A DNA stretch of 64,000 bases from Herbaspirillum rhizosphaerae (GTDB lineage Bacteria > Pseudomonadota > Gammaproteobacteria > Burkholderiales > Burkholderiaceae_D). Within the stretch, counting starts at the first letter, position 1; each line of letters begins with the position of its first letter. Where the stretch lies: the NCBI RefSeq assembly GCF_001189965.1, contig NZ_LFLU01000008.1:124001-188000 (forward strand), read 5' to 3'. Positions 18,765 to 27,955 of the stretch are shown here, one piece after another. The notes under the pieces are model-generated. The model did not search any database. It saw only the letters and a list, made by a program, of their open reading frames with translations, and was not told the origin of the DNA. The translations under genes and the position numbers were made by a program.

Positions 18765-19355
18765 ATGGAAAACGAGCGCGTTCGCATCCGCAACGTCGAG
18801 GTCTTGTCCGACGATTGGTATCTGCTGAAGAAAACCACCTTCGACTATCGTCGCGCCGACGGCGTCTGGCAGACACTCAACCGCGAAACCTACGATCGCG
18901 GCAACGGCGCCACCATCCTGCTCTACAACCTGCAAAAGCGCACCGTGATCCTGATCCGGCAATTCCGCTTCCCGACGTATCGCGACGGCCATGACGGCTT
19001 CCTGGTGGAGACGCCGGCCGGGCTGCTCGACAACGCCAGCCCGGAGCAACGCATCCGGGAAGAGGTGGAAGAAGAAACCGGCTATCGCGTCGGCGACGTG
19101 CGCAAGGTGTTTGAAGTATTCATGAGCCCCGGCTCAGTGACCGAGAAGCTGCATTTCTTTGTCGGCGAATATGCCAGCGACGAACGCGCAGGCGAGGGCG
19201 GCGGCAACATCGCTGAAGGCGAAGACATCGAAGTGATGGAAGTGCCGATCCAGCAGGCCTTGATGATGATCGCCGAGGGCGAGATCGCCGACGGCAAGAC
19301 CATCATGCTGCTGCAATATGCGCAGTTGCACCTGTTCGGCGCCCGGCCGAATTAA
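18765..19355 (+). CDS. nudK: NUDIX hydrolase, GDP-mannose pyrophosphatase type
   Basis: A 196-residue NUDIX enzyme closely following E. coli Nud[47 protein letters not shown] and [10 protein letters not shown] all match family landmarks. The Nudix box spans about 86-108 ([20 protein letters not shown], with the metal-binding EExxEE core). NudK splits GDP-mannose to GMP and mannose-1-phosphate. The open frame begins at 18738, but AGGAG precedes the Met at 18765 (MENERV). Operators in front and the divergent deoR-type gene suggest sugar-phosphate-responsive expression. Confidence 0.87.
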   Translation: MENERVRIRNVEVLSDDWYLLKKTTFDYRRADGVWQTLNRETYDRGNGATILLYNLQKRTVILIRQFRFPTYRDGHDGFLVETPAGLLDNASPEQRIREEVEEETGYRVGDVRKVFEVFMSPGSVTEKLHFFVGEYASDERAGEGGGNIAEGEDIEVMEVPIQQALMMIAEGEIADGKTIMLLQYAQLHLFGARPN

Positions 19356-19447
19356 GAAGCGCTGATCGCGCGCCACTGATGCCGGATCTGGCGCGTAACA
19401 ACGATCATCGGCACGCCCAGGATGACGGCGATTGGTGTCAGTTCGCG
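19352..19447 (-). pseudogene. Possible degraded C-terminal fragment of a membrane permease
   Basis: A 31-codon open stretch ending at 19352 reads RELTPIAVILGVPMIVV then TRQIRHQW and a polar tail; directly upstream in frame is a stop. The hydrophobic run after Arg-Glu-Leu followed by basic residues looks like the last helix of a FecCD-type iron permease. No start codon or ribosome-binding site is present. The rest of 19448-19700 holds no gene I can support. A relic reading is tentative. Confidence 0.25.
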
Positions 19448-19700
19448 TCAGATGACGTGGCTGCCGAGGCGAGGGAAAATAAAAGTAATTCGTATCATTG
19501 TCGGAAATTGTTCTAAGACAAAAACTAATTAAATCCATGATGATGGAGGTGAATTGCTGCTTGAAGGGCGACGTAAGCGTAAGAATTTCATTTTCAGCAA
19601 CAGGTCGAATGGCAATCCGGCAAGCAATAACGACCCGCAAAGCGGCTCTGGTGGCGGCTCTTTACACTGCAAGGGATTGTGTCGCCGGCCTCATGTGAAT

Positions 19701-19719
19701 TAAAATGATAAGCATTCTT
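19701..19719. promoter_or_regulatory. Fur box upstream of the FecI-type sigma gene
   Basis: The 19 bases match the classical Fur consensus GATAATGATAATCATTATC at 14 positions, including the whole AATGATAA core and CATT. It lies 33 bases before the sigma-factor start, where an iron-repressed promoter is expected. Confidence 0.75.
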
Positions 19720-19751
19720 ATTTGATGTTTATTTGACTGATTATCCCCGCC

Positions 19752-20261
19752 GTGGCCCAACCCGCACTGCAGCAAGACATGCACGAACTCTACAGCAGCC
19801 ATCACGGCTGGCTGTTCGGCTGGCTGCGTAAAAAATTGGGATGTACCCACAATGCGGCGGATGTGGCGCAAGACACTTTCCTGCGCATCATCGCTTCCCG
19901 TGACGCCCTGATCGGCATGCAGGAGCCGCGCGCCTACCTGACCACCACGGCCAAACGCCTGATGCTGGACCGCGCGCGCCGGCAATTGATAGAACAAGCC
20001 TATCTGGCAGAGCTCGCCTTGCTGGCCGAGACCGTCGCCAGCTATCCCAGTCCGGAAGAAGTCCTGCTCGCAGTCCAGGCGCTGGAACAGATCGGCTGCG
20101 CCTTGCAAGCGGTTTCCGGCAACGCGCGCAATGCTTTCCTGCTGCACTATCTGGACGGCCAGAGCCATGCGGAAGTCGCTGCGCAGCTCGGCGTGTCGAC
20201 GCGCATGGTGCAAAAATACCTGGTGCAGGCGCTGGTCAAATGCCGGCTTGCCGAATCATGA
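19752..20261 (+). CDS. FecI-type extracytoplasmic-function sigma factor
   Basis: A 169-residue iron-starvation sigma factor. Region 2 has FGWLRKKLGCTHNAADVAQD, TFLRIIAS and RAYLTTTAKRLMLDRARR. Region 4 has NARNAFLLHYLDGQSHAEVAAQLGVS in FecI order. It starts with GTG at 19752. The TGA overlaps the fecR ATG (ATGA), so sigma and anti-sigma are coupled. A Fur box lies just upstream. It should direct transcription of the receptor gene downstream when the matching ferric siderophore is bound. Confidence 0.9.
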   Translation: MAQPALQQDMHELYSSHHGWLFGWLRKKLGCTHNAADVAQDTFLRIIASRDALIGMQEPRAYLTTTAKRLMLDRARRQLIEQAYLAELALLAETVASYPSPEEVLLAVQALEQIGCALQAVSGNARNAFLLHYLDGQSHAEVAAQLGVSTRMVQKYLVQALVKCRLAES

Positions 20262-21343
20262 AACTGCATCCGGCAACGGCGGGCGCCGCAGAGGAAGCGA
20301 AGGATGAAGACAGCATCGCCGAACAGGCGGCGCAGTGGATCGTCCAGCTGACGGCGGATGACATCGATACGCGCAACGCGGCACAGCGCGGCTACGATGC
20401 ATGGAAGCAGGCCGACCCGCGCCATGCCGCCATGGCGGAACGCCTGCAGGATTTCATTGGACGGGTGCAACGCATCCGCGGCGCCGATGGCGGCAAGAGC
20501 AATGCCCGGCCTGCACGCGCCGCCCTGGATGCGGTGTTCGCCCTGAGTGGAAAAGCCGGCCAAAAGCGCCGCGCCAAACGCATCATCGCAAGCATGCTCG
20601 TGGCGCTGTGCGTCGCCGTGCCGGGCTGGGTTGCGACCAAGGCATATTCGCCGCGCTATCTGATGGCCGACATGCATACCGCCACCGGAAAATGGGAAAC
20701 GCAGGTGCTGGAAGACGGCACACGCATCACCCTCAACAGCGCCAGCGCGGTCAACCTGCATTACGACGCCGGACGGCGCGCGCTGGAACTGGTGCAGGGC
20801 GAGATCCTGGTCGATGTCGCCAGGGATCGAGCCCGTCCTTTCATTGTGGAAACGGCGCAGGGCAGCATCCGTGCGCTCGGCACGCGCTTCGTGGTCAGCC
20901 GCGAGCCGGACGCCACCGTCCTCAGCATGCTTGAGTCGCGTGTGGAAGTCCGTCCGGCGAAACGGACGGCAAGCATGGCGATCGGGTCAATGGAGGCGGA
21001 GGAACCCGTGGTCGTCAGCGCCGGCCAGCGTGTGCGCATGACCGCCGCCGGCATCGGCGCCATCGAGCAAATCGACGCGCGCAGCATCGCCGACGCCTGG
21101 AAATTCCATCAATTGGTGGTGCAGGAGCAAAGCTTGCCGGATGTGCTGGACGCGCTTGAACGTCACCGCCCGGGCGCGATCAGCTACGACCGCGCCGCGC
21201 TGGAAGGCATCCGGGTGTCGGCCGTACTGCCGCTGGACGACACCGGCCGCGCCTTGCAATTGCTCGGCAGCAGCTTCCCGATGCTGCGCATCCGCACGCT
21301 GTCGCCGTATCTGGTGCGCGTCGATGCGCCGGCGCAGCCGTGA
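20258..21343 (+). CDS. FecR-family sigma regulator
   Basis: A 361-residue inner-membrane regulator. The N-terminal cytoplasmic DUF4880-like segment (AAQWIVQLTADD, YDAWKQADPRHAAMAERLQ) binds the sigma factor. One membrane helix lies near residues 107-127. The periplasmic FecR domain shows LEDGTRITLNSASAVNLHYD, RALELVQGEILVDVARD and RALGTRFVVS, and a C-terminal STN-like segment contacts the receptor. The Met at 20258 overlaps the sigma stop codon and was preferred over the upstream Met at 20240. It relays siderophore occupancy of the TonB receptor to the sigma factor. Confidence 0.9.
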   Translation: MKLHPATAGAAEEAKDEDSIAEQAAQWIVQLTADDIDTRNAAQRGYDAWKQADPRHAAMAERLQDFIGRVQRIRGADGGKSNARPARAALDAVFALSGKAGQKRRAKRIIASMLVALCVAVPGWVATKAYSPRYLMADMHTATGKWETQVLEDGTRITLNSASAVNLHYDAGRRALELVQGEILVDVARDRARPFIVETAQGSIRALGTRFVVSREPDATVLSMLESRVEVRPAKRTASMAIGSMEAEEPVVVSAGQRVRMTAAGIGAIEQIDARSIADAWKFHQLVVQEQSLPDVLDALERHRPGAISYDRAALEGIRVSAVLPLDDTGRALQLLGSSFPMLRIRTLSPYLVRVDAPAQP

Positions 21344-21448
21344 TTTTCGGTGGAATCCAATGCGGGATCCAAAGCGAAATGCGCGCCATGCCGCAACAAT
21401 ATTTACACAAACCGGTTCCACTTTTCGTTCGCCGTGCGTCAAGGAAGT

Positions 21449-23905
21449 ATGACCAACGAAAAGAGAGTCTCCAGCATGCAGTCCCGACGTTTCACGCATT
21501 CCACTTCGCCGGCTTCCTCGGCGTCTTCCGCGCGTCTCAACCTGAAGCCGCTGGCGTTTGCCGTCCGGCTGGCGCTGTCCGCCGCCTTGCTGGGCGGCAT
21601 CGGCAGCCAGGCCCATGCGCAAGTTGCCGCGCAAGCCGTCTCTTACGATATCCCCGCCGGCCCGCTGGGCGAGGCGCTGAACCGTTATGCGCAGCAATCG
21701 GGAATTTCCATCGCGATCGACGCGAACAAGGTGCAGGGCAAGCGCACGCAAGGCCTGCAGGGCGCGTACAGCGTGGACGACGGTTTCCGCACGCTGTTGC
21801 GCGATACGGGATTCGACATGCGCAAGACTGATGCCGGCTACGTGCTCGTCGCGCCCGATCAGCGCGACAGCCGCAGCGATGCGAGCAGCTTGCCTGCGGT
21901 GAGCGTCACGGCCGCCGCCGACAACACCCTGCACCTGAGCGAGCGCGTCGCCAGCGGCGCGCTCGGCACCCGTTCGCAACTGGACACGCCGTTTTCCATG
22001 GCGGTGATCAAGTCCGAAGACCTGGCCGAACGCCAGGTCACCAAGCTGGGCGATGTATTTGCCCTCGACGCTTCGGTCACCGACAACAGCGGCGGCTACA
22101 GCAGCTGGGCCAGCTACGTCACCGTGCGCGGCCTGGCGCTGGACTGGCAAAACGCCTACCGCATCGACGGCAAGCCTTTTCTGACTTATGCCATCACTTT
22201 GCCGTACGAGCATTTCGAACAGATCGAATTGCTGAAGGGATCTTCCGGCTACATGTACGGTTTCGGCTCGCCGGGCGGCCTGATCAACTACGTCACCAAG
22301 CGTCCGACCGAAGAGCCGGTGCGCAGCATCGAAGTCGGCTACAAGTCCAACAACATCTGGAGCGAGCATGTCGATCTGGGCGGACGTTTCGGCAACGACA
22401 AGATGTTCGGCTACCGCTTGAACGCCACGCACGAGCAAGGCCAGACCTTCAACGACGGCCACATCACGCGCGACTCGGTATCGCTGGCGCTGGATGCGCG
22501 CCTGACGCGCGATCTGACCTGGGATTTCCAGGCCTTCTACCAGAACCGCAAGTCCGAAAACCAGACGCCGTCGATCTATACCGGCAGCTACACGCTGTCG
22601 CAATTGCCGCGCGTACCGAGCAGCGACGACCAGAAGCTGCTGGGGCAAGGCCAGCATCTGAACACCAATTTCCAGATGTATTCCACCGGGCTGAACTACG
22701 TCATCAATCCTGACTGGAAAGCCAGCGCCTACTACAGCCACAGCACCTCCAAACGCAGCCGCAACGAGTCCTCGCTCTACCTGAGCAATCCGGCCGGCGA
22801 CTACGCCAACGATTACCGTTCGGACACGCGTGAAGGCCATACTTTCGATCAATGGCAAGCCATCGTGGAAGGCAAGGCGAAGACCGGCTTCATCGGCCAT
22901 CAACTGGTGTTCGGCGCTTCCTGGCAAAAGCAGGTCAACGACTACAGCGTGGCGAGTTTTTACCAGTCGCTGGGCAGCGGCAACCTGTATCAGCAAAATC
23001 CGAACAACTATTACAGCGCGACCTACCTGAAGACCTACCATGCCGGCGACATCACGCAGCAGGCGCTGTTTGCCAGCGATACGCTGAAGTTCTCGGATCA
23101 ATGGTCGCTGCTGGCCGGCGCCCGCTACACCAACTTTGAACAGAACAGCTACAGCACCACCGGCGCGCGCACCGCGCAATACAAGAAAGACGGCGTGATC
23201 ACGCCGACCGTGGCGCTGATGTTCAAGCCTGAACCGGGCACCACCATCTACACCAGCTACGTCGAATCGCTGGAGCAGGGCAGCGCACCGACCGTGACCA
23301 ACTCCAACTACGGCAGCACGCTCAATCCGCTGACCAGCAAGCAATACGAGTTCGGCGTCAAAACCGACCAGCAGCGCTGGAGCGCCACGGCGGCATTGTT
23401 CCGCATTGAACGCGCGTCGGAATACACCAATCCGACCACCCAGGCGCTGGTGCAGGACGGCCGTTCCACCTACCAGGGGCTGGAACTGGGCGCAGCCTCC
23501 AGGCTGGGCCACGACTGGCAGGTATCGAGCAATCTGATGTTCCTCGATACCAAATACAGCAAAGGACTCACTTACAATGGCAATCGCGTTGCCGGTGCGC
23601 CCGACTTTGTCGCCGCCGGCCAGGTGACATACCAGGTGCCCCAGCTGAGCGGACTGAAGCTTTCGGCCGACACCAAGTACACCGGCACGACCATGCTGCG
23701 CGCCGCCAACGACATCAAGCTGGCCGGTTATACGCTGTTCAACGTCGGCGCCAATTACACGACCCGTATCGGCAAGTACGATACGACGTTCCGTGCGGCC
23801 GTCAACAACCTGACCGACAAGCATTACTGGGAATACCAGTACGAAAACTGGATCAAGCCCGGCGATCCGCGTACTTTCAGTCTCAGCGCCAAGGTGGATT
23901 TCTGA
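21449..23905 (+). CDS. TonB-dependent ferric siderophore receptor with signalling domain
   Basis: An outer-membrane receptor of about 818 residues. A signal peptide ends near GIGSQAHA. It is followed by an STN signalling domain (VSYDIPAGPLGEALNRYAQQ, GISIAIDANKVQGK, YVLVAP) of the FecA/FpvA kind, a plug domain (VIKSEDLAERQVTKLGDVF, VTVRGLALDW, IELLKGSSGYMYGFGSPGG, INYVTKRPT), and a 22-strand barrel ending in aromatic Phe (SLSAKVDF). The STN domain and upstream FecI/FecR genes show that it controls its own transcription. Two starts are plausible: 21449 (AAGGAAG just upstream) or 21476 (MQSRRF). The siderophore is unknown; the plug GSSGYMYGFGSPGG is typical of hydroxamate or mixed siderophore receptors. 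Confidence 0.9.
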   Translation: MTNEKRVSSMQSRRFTHSTSPASSASSARLNLKPLAFAVRLALSAALLGGIGSQAHAQVAAQAVSYDIPAGPLGEALNRYAQQSGISIAIDANKVQGKRTQGLQGAYSVDDGFRTLLRDTGFDMRKTDAGYVLVAPDQRDSRSDASSLPAVSVTAAADNTLHLSERVASGALGTRSQLDTPFSMAVIKSEDLAERQVTKLGDVFALDASVTDNSGGYSSWASYVTVRGLALDWQNAYRIDGKPFLTYAITLPYEHFEQIELLKGSSGYMYGFGSPGGLINYVTKRPTEEPVRSIEVGYKSNNIWSEHVDLGGRFGNDKMFGYRLNATHEQGQTFNDGHITRDSVSLALDARLTRDLTWDFQAFYQNRKSENQTPSIYTGSYTLSQLPRVPSSDDQKLLGQGQHLNTNFQMYSTGLNYVINPDWKASAYYSHSTSKRSRNESSLYLSNPAGDYANDYRSDTREGHTFDQWQAIVEGKAKTGFIGHQLVFGASWQKQVNDYSVASFYQSLGSGNLYQQNPNNYYSATYLKTYHAGDITQQALFASDTLKFSDQWSLLAGARYTNFEQNSYSTTGARTAQYKKDGVITPTVALMFKPEPGTTIYTSYVESLEQGSAPTVTNSNYGSTLNPLTSKQYEFGVKTDQQRWSATAALFRIERASEYTNPTTQALVQDGRSTYQGLELGAASRLGHDWQVSSNLMFLDTKYSKGLTYNGNRVAGAPDFVAAGQVTYQVPQLSGLKLSADTKYTGTTMLRAANDIKLAGYTLFNVGANYTTRIGKYDTTFRAAVNNLTDKHYWEYQYENWIKPGDPRTFSLSAKVDF

Positions 23906-23974
23906 TCGCCTTGAATGGACGCTGAATTTGGTTTGAATGTGATGTGAATCGCTCGCTGCGAGCTGAACCTGCCG

Positions 23975-24018
23975 GCGGTCGTGCCTGAAATCGGGCACGA
24001 CCGCTTCGGCGTTTTTTT
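23975..24018 (+). terminator. Terminator after the TonB receptor
   Basis: An 11-bp stem (23975-23985 with 23994-24004), 8-base loop, then a run of seven T at 24012-24018. It may attenuate rather than fully stop transcription into the PepSY gene 28 bases later. Confidence 0.75.
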
Positions 24019-24045
24019 GACATGACGTTTTTTTGAAGTGAATTT

Positions 24046-25350
24046 ATGCGCGCAGTTCTCGTCCTCTTGCATCGCTGGTTCGGCCTTGGCGTCGCGGTGT
24101 TCCTGTTCATCTCGGGCGCTACCGGCGCGATCATTTCCTGGGACCACGAGCTCGACGCCGCGCTCAACCCCGCGCTGTTCCACGCCAATAGTGCGCAGCA
24201 GAATGTCGTCGGGACGCCGAAATCCGGGCTGGAGCTGGCCAACATCGTCGAGGCCAGGGAGCCGAAGCTGCGCGTCACCTATGTCCTGAATGAAGCCGAG
24301 CCCGGCCACACCATCCCCATGATGGTCGAGCCGCGTCTCGATCCCGCCACCGGCAAGCCATATACGCTCGACTACAACCAGATCGCCGTCGATCCGGTCA
24401 GCGCCGAGATCCAGGGCCAGCGCATGTGGGGCGCCGTCTCGGTCAGCCGCGAGAACCTGCTGCCTTTCCTCTACAAGCTGCACTACACCATGCACCTGCC
24501 CGATATCGGCGGCTTCGAAACCGGCATCTGGCTGATGGGCATCATCGGCATCGTCTGGGCGCTGGATTGTTTCATCGCGCTGTGGCTGTCTTTTCCCAAC
24601 TGGAAGAGCTGGCGCAAATCCTTCGCCTTCCGCTGGAAAGACGGCGGCCACAAGCTCAACTTCGACCTGCATCGGTCCGGCGCGGTCTGGGTCTGGGGAC
24701 TGCTGCTGGTGCTGGCCGTCACTTCGGTTTCCATGAATCTGAACATGCAGGTCATGCAGCCGGTCATCAAGATATTCTCGACCATCACGCCGACCGCCTT
24801 CGAAACGCGCACGCCGGTTGCCGCCGACAAGGTCGTGGAACCGAAGATCACGCGCGAACAGGTCACCCGGCTGGCGGTTGAAGAAGGCAAACGCCGCGGC
24901 TTCGATGTGCCGGCCGGGGGCGTGTTCTATTCCTCGATGTTCGGCCTGTACGGCGTCGGCTTCTTCGAACCCGGCAACGATCACGGCGACGTCGGCCTGG
25001 GCAATTCCTGGCTGTATTTCGACGCTGCTACCGGCAAGCCGGAAGGCGCGCGCATTCCCGGTACGGGAAGCGCCGGCGACCTGTTCATCCAGGCGCAATT
25101 CCCGCTGCATTCCGGCCGCATTCTCGGCTTGCCGGGGCGTATCTTTATCTCGTTCATGGGCGCGCTGGTCGCCATGCTGTGCGTCACCGGCGTGATCATC
25201 TGGTTCCGCAAGCGCCAGGCGCGCATGCGCCAGAAAATCAAGGCGCGGGAGCAGGACGCGACATCGGGAGGTGCGCCTTCCGGCGCCCAGGCTGCCGCGG
25301 CCAAGACGGCCGCCGGCATGGACGGCAGGGAGCGTACGTCGCTGTCGTAA
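24046..25350 (+). CDS. PepSY-associated transmembrane protein
   Basis: A 434-residue inner-membrane protein of the PepSY-TM (PiuB-like) family. Helix 1 is in residues 4-28 (VLLHRWFGLGVAVFLFISGA with the invariant HRW), two central helices are in GIWLMGIIGIVWALDCFIAL and VWVWGLLLVLAVTSVSM, and one lies near 375-395 (FISFMGALVAMLCVTGV). The HRW, LHYTMHL and HRSGAVWVW histidines are typical haem-type ligands. These proteins sit beside siderophore receptors and are thought to reduce ferric siderophores or act in their release. The tail is Ala/Gly-rich. The position after the receptor fits that role. Confidence 0.85.
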   Translation: MRAVLVLLHRWFGLGVAVFLFISGATGAIISWDHELDAALNPALFHANSAQQNVVGTPKSGLELANIVEAREPKLRVTYVLNEAEPGHTIPMMVEPRLDPATGKPYTLDYNQIAVDPVSAEIQGQRMWGAVSVSRENLLPFLYKLHYTMHLPDIGGFETGIWLMGIIGIVWALDCFIALWLSFPNWKSWRKSFAFRWKDGGHKLNFDLHRSGAVWVWGLLLVLAVTSVSMNLNMQVMQPVIKIFSTITPTAFETRTPVAADKVVEPKITREQVTRLAVEEGKRRGFDVPAGGVFYSSMFGLYGVGFFEPGNDHGDVGLGNSWLYFDAATGKPEGARIPGTGSAGDLFIQAQFPLHSGRILGLPGRIFISFMGALVAMLCVTGVIIWFRKRQARMRQKIKAREQDATSGGAPSGAQAAAAKTAAGMDGRERTSLS

Positions 25351-25381
25351 TCTGTCATAGACACCGCGCAATCCGAGCAAA

Positions 25382-25417
25382 AAAAGAGCCGCATCAACCT
25401 GGTTGAGCGGCTCTTTT
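25382..25417. terminator. Bidirectional terminator
   Basis: An 11-bp stem AAAAGAGCCGC (25382-25392) with GCGGCTCTTTT (25407-25417), A-run on the left and T-run on the right, between the convergent PepSY and response-regulator genes. Confidence 0.85.
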
Positions 25418-25438
25418 CCTTGATGCAATCGTTTTCAT

Positions 25439-25873
25439 CTAACGCACAGGCAGATTGCGCGTCGTCCAGTACGACACCGCGTCGGCCACCGTGTCCATCA
25501 TCGTGCGGGCATCGGCCGATTTCACCAGATAGCCGTTGGCGCCCAGCTCGTAGCTCTTGCGGATGTCTTCGCGGTCGGTCGAGGTGGAGAACATCACCAC
25601 CGGGATATGCGAAGTCGCCTTGTTGCCCTTGAGCATGCGCAGCAGATCATGCCCGCCCAGGCGCGGCATGTGCAGGTCGAGCAGAATGAGGAAGGGATGC
25701 AGATCGCGCCGCGCCGTGTATTCATGGCGAAACAGCACATCGGAGGCATGCTCGGCATCGCTGAACCATTCCCACTTTTCAGTGAGTTTCTTGCGCAGAA
25801 TCGCAAACTTGGTCAGTTCAGCCACTTCCGAGCTGTCGTCTACCAGCAGGATGTCGGATTGTTGCATGCTCAT
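25439..25873 (-). CDS. Single-domain response regulator
   Basis: A receiver-only protein of 144 residues. The acidic pocket is VDD (11-13), the phosphoacceptor Asp66 is in LILLDLHMPR, the switch Ser is at 96 (VVMFSTS), and Lys118 is in YLVKSADA. There is no output domain, so it relays phosphate or controls a partner by binding, as in Rcp1-like or CheY-like proteins. GAAGGTG precedes the Met at 25873; a second Met six bases later (25867) is also well spaced. No kinase gene is adjacent; the two hybrid sensors near 50-57 kb are possible partners but this is speculation. Confidence 0.87.
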   Translation of the reverse strand: MSMQQSDILLVDDSSEVAELTKFAILRKKLTEKWEWFSDAEHASDVLFRHEYTARRDLHPFLILLDLHMPRLGGHDLLRMLKGNKATSHIPVVMFSTSTDREDIRKSYELGANGYLVKSADARTMMDTVADAVSYWTTRNLPVR

Positions 25874-26080
25874 CACCTTCACAAAAATAGGGCCCTGGCA
25901 GAGAGCCCGATCTTGTGGATGAGCCCATGAACGCTCCGACTGCACAACACGGTCCGGATATTGCGCTTCGCTTACCGAGTGTTCATGAGTTCATTCTGGC
26001 ACGCTCGTACAGAAAGACTATCGGGGGATTCCTGAATAAATACTAATCAGTAGGTTTTGTTGCGTCCGAGTCAATGTGCA

Positions 26081-26887
26081 CTAAGCGATTTCATCCGTCC
26101 ACACCTTGAACCGGCTCAGGGTATTGGGTCCGAAGGTGTTGTTGAGCGCCACGTCCGCGGCATCGCGGCCGCGGGCGATCAGCACCCGGCCGATGCGCGG
26201 CGTATTGTTGCGGGCGTCGAAGGTGTGCCAGCTGCCGTCCAGGAAAACCTCGAACCACGCTGCAAAATCCATCGTGCCGTGCGGCGGCGGCGTGCCGATG
26301 TCGCCCAGATAGCCGGTGCAATAGCGCGCCGGGATATTCATGCAGCGGCAAAAGGCGACCGCCAGATGGGCATAGTCGCGGCAAACGCCGACTTTTTCCT
26401 GAAACGCTTCCAGCGCCGTGCGCGTCATGCGCGCATTTTCATAACCGAAGACGATATGGCGGTGGACGTAGTCGCAGATCGCCTGCACACGGCCCCAGCC
26501 GGCGGGTGCATGTTCAAAGAGCTGCCAGGCGGTTTCCGACAAGCGGTCCGTTTCGCAGTAGCGGCTGCCCAGCAAGAACAGCAAGGGCTCTTCCGGCAGG
26601 TCTTGCACGGCCAGCTGCCGCGCCTGCGGCGAGAGCACATCTGGAATGCCGCTGTCGTTGACGACGGCGTCGGCGGAAATGCGGATGCGGCCTTGCGGCG
26701 CGACGATGCGCGTGCACCAATTGCCGAAACTGTCGCGGTACGCCATTCTCGGCACCGGCGGATCGAACATCAGATCGTCGCGGCTGACCAGATCCGATAC
26801 CCGCGTGAAGTGGACGTTCAGGTTGAAAATCATGGGCGTGGGTTTCGGGCAATCGTAGATCATTTCAAAACCGATATGGATTTTCAT
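26081..26887 (-). CDS. Transglutaminase-like protein
   Basis: A 268-residue protein. The N-terminal beta domain (1-115) is of the kind found before bacterial transglutaminase cores. The core then has the nucleophile Cys169 in VGVCRDYAHLAVAFCR and Asp224 in SWHTFDARNNTPRIGR. The usual histidine of the HAW motif is replaced: the segment reads MDFAAWFEVFL, with Ala at 209. It ends ARGRDAADVAL. Such proteins are often encoded near an amidohydrolase or circularly permuted ATP-grasp genes; here the neighbour upstream is an N-formylglutamate amidohydrolase-like gene. Cytoplasmic. Activity as protease or amidase is unproven. Confidence 0.82.
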   Translation of the reverse strand: MKIHIGFEMIYDCPKPTPMIFNLNVHFTRVSDLVSRDDLMFDPPVPRMAYRDSFGNWCTRIVAPQGRIRISADAVVNDSGIPDVLSPQARQLAVQDLPEEPLLFLLGSRYCETDRLSETAWQLFEHAPAGWGRVQAICDYVHRHIVFGYENARMTRTALEAFQEKVGVCRDYAHLAVAFCRCMNIPARYCTGYLGDIGTPPPHGTMDFAAWFEVFLDGSWHTFDARNNTPRIGRVLIARGRDAADVALNNTFGPNTLSRFKVWTDEIA

Positions 26888-26966
26888 GACGGGTTCCGGT
26901 GTTCAGCCGTATTGCACAAGCGGCAGAGGTTAAGTTGCTGGAGGTGACAAGCTTGTTTGCAGTAAA

Positions 26967-27728
26967 TCATGCGGCAGCCACGGCGCATGCCGCGCGCAAG
27001 CTGTCCGGCAGCAAGGCGCCCAGCGTGGTCCACATTGCGGCGTCCGACTGCACGATGTGTTGATTGACCTCCAGTTCGATCCCGATATAGGAGGACGCGG
27101 AGAAGCGCAGGCGCAGATAGGCGGTCAGGCCGTCGCCTTTGCCGGCATAAGGGTAATTGCGGCGTACGCGCAGCGCGGGCGCCAATGCCGCCAGGCTCGC
27201 CCGCCAATGCGCGCAAAGTTTGACCTCGCCATCGCGCGCGGGGTGATAGAGCAAACCGATATCGGCGCGCCGCACCTTGCCGTCCAGTTCAGGCGTAAAA
27301 CTGTGCGACGAAATGTGAATCACGCGCTTTCCCTCTGAGACGGCTTGCCTGACCAGCGTTTCGACCCGCTCGCGATAGGGGCGATAGTAGTGCGCCAGGA
27401 TTTCCTCGCGCATCGCCGGCGACAAACGGCGCGTCATTGCCGAGAACAGCTGCGGATGACCGATCGACCGGTTGAGATCGACCAGCAAACGGCTCACGGT
27501 GGCAGTCACCAGCGCGCCGTCGAAGGCTGTCGCCAGTTTCTGCGCCATCGGCAGCGCACCGGCGTCGTAGCCGCGATGGGAGTCCAGCAGCGCCTGCTGG
27601 TCGCGAAACAGGTCGTGGTAGGGCGCGGGGATGGCATTGCCCCCGTGTTCGCAGGTGACGATGAAAAAGTAAATCGGGATCCCTTCGCGCGATGTGTTCG
27701 GATACACGGCGGCACATTGTTGCTGCAC
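26967..27728 (-). CDS. N-formylglutamate amidohydrolase family protein
   Basis: A 253-residue zinc amidohydrolase. The family landmarks are VTCEHGGNAIPAPY (metal-binding Glu and His), DSHRGYDAGAL, LLVDLNRSIGHP, VIHISSHSFTPELDG and YIGIELEVNQHIV. N-formylglutamate deformylases split N-formylglutamate in histidine breakdown, but no other hut genes are present, so the true substrate may be another N-acylated amino acid. It is 80 bases upstream of the transglutaminase-like gene on the same strand and may be co-transcribed. The 227 bases between this gene and the HDOD gene hold nothing I can support. Confidence 0.82.
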   Translation of the reverse strand: MQQQCAAVYPNTSREGIPIYFFIVTCEHGGNAIPAPYHDLFRDQQALLDSHRGYDAGALPMAQKLATAFDGALVTATVSRLLVDLNRSIGHPQLFSAMTRRLSPAMREEILAHYYRPYRERVETLVRQAVSEGKRVIHISSHSFTPELDGKVRRADIGLLYHPARDGEVKLCAHWRASLAALAPALRVRRNYPYAGKGDGLTAYLRLRFSASSYIGIELEVNQHIVQSDAAMWTTLGALLPDSLRAACAVAAA

Positions 27729-27955
27729 TGCGCCGACTGGAAGGGAATGTGGTGTTGCAAAACGACGAAAGCTAAGGCCGGATACGCGTTAACACACAGT
27801 AACACGTATGCGCTGCGGAGCAGCTATATCGGGGTTCGAGCCGGTTGGCGCGGTGCAATTGCGTCCGGAGAACGGCGATGCTGCCGTTCGCTACCAGCTT
27901 GAGCATCCTGAACGAAGCCGGGAGCCGCTGTTGAACTGCGACGCCCCGGCCGGAC

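Noticed and set aside
19484-19502. Second Fur-box-like sequence near 19484-19502
   Set aside because: Only about 12 of 19 bases match the consensus and it is 250 bases from any start.
20987-23998. About 1000-codon open frame antisense to the TonB receptor and fecR
   Set aside because: GC-rich third positions create long antisense frames; it has no family match, ribosome-binding site or promoter, and the sense genes are unmistakable.
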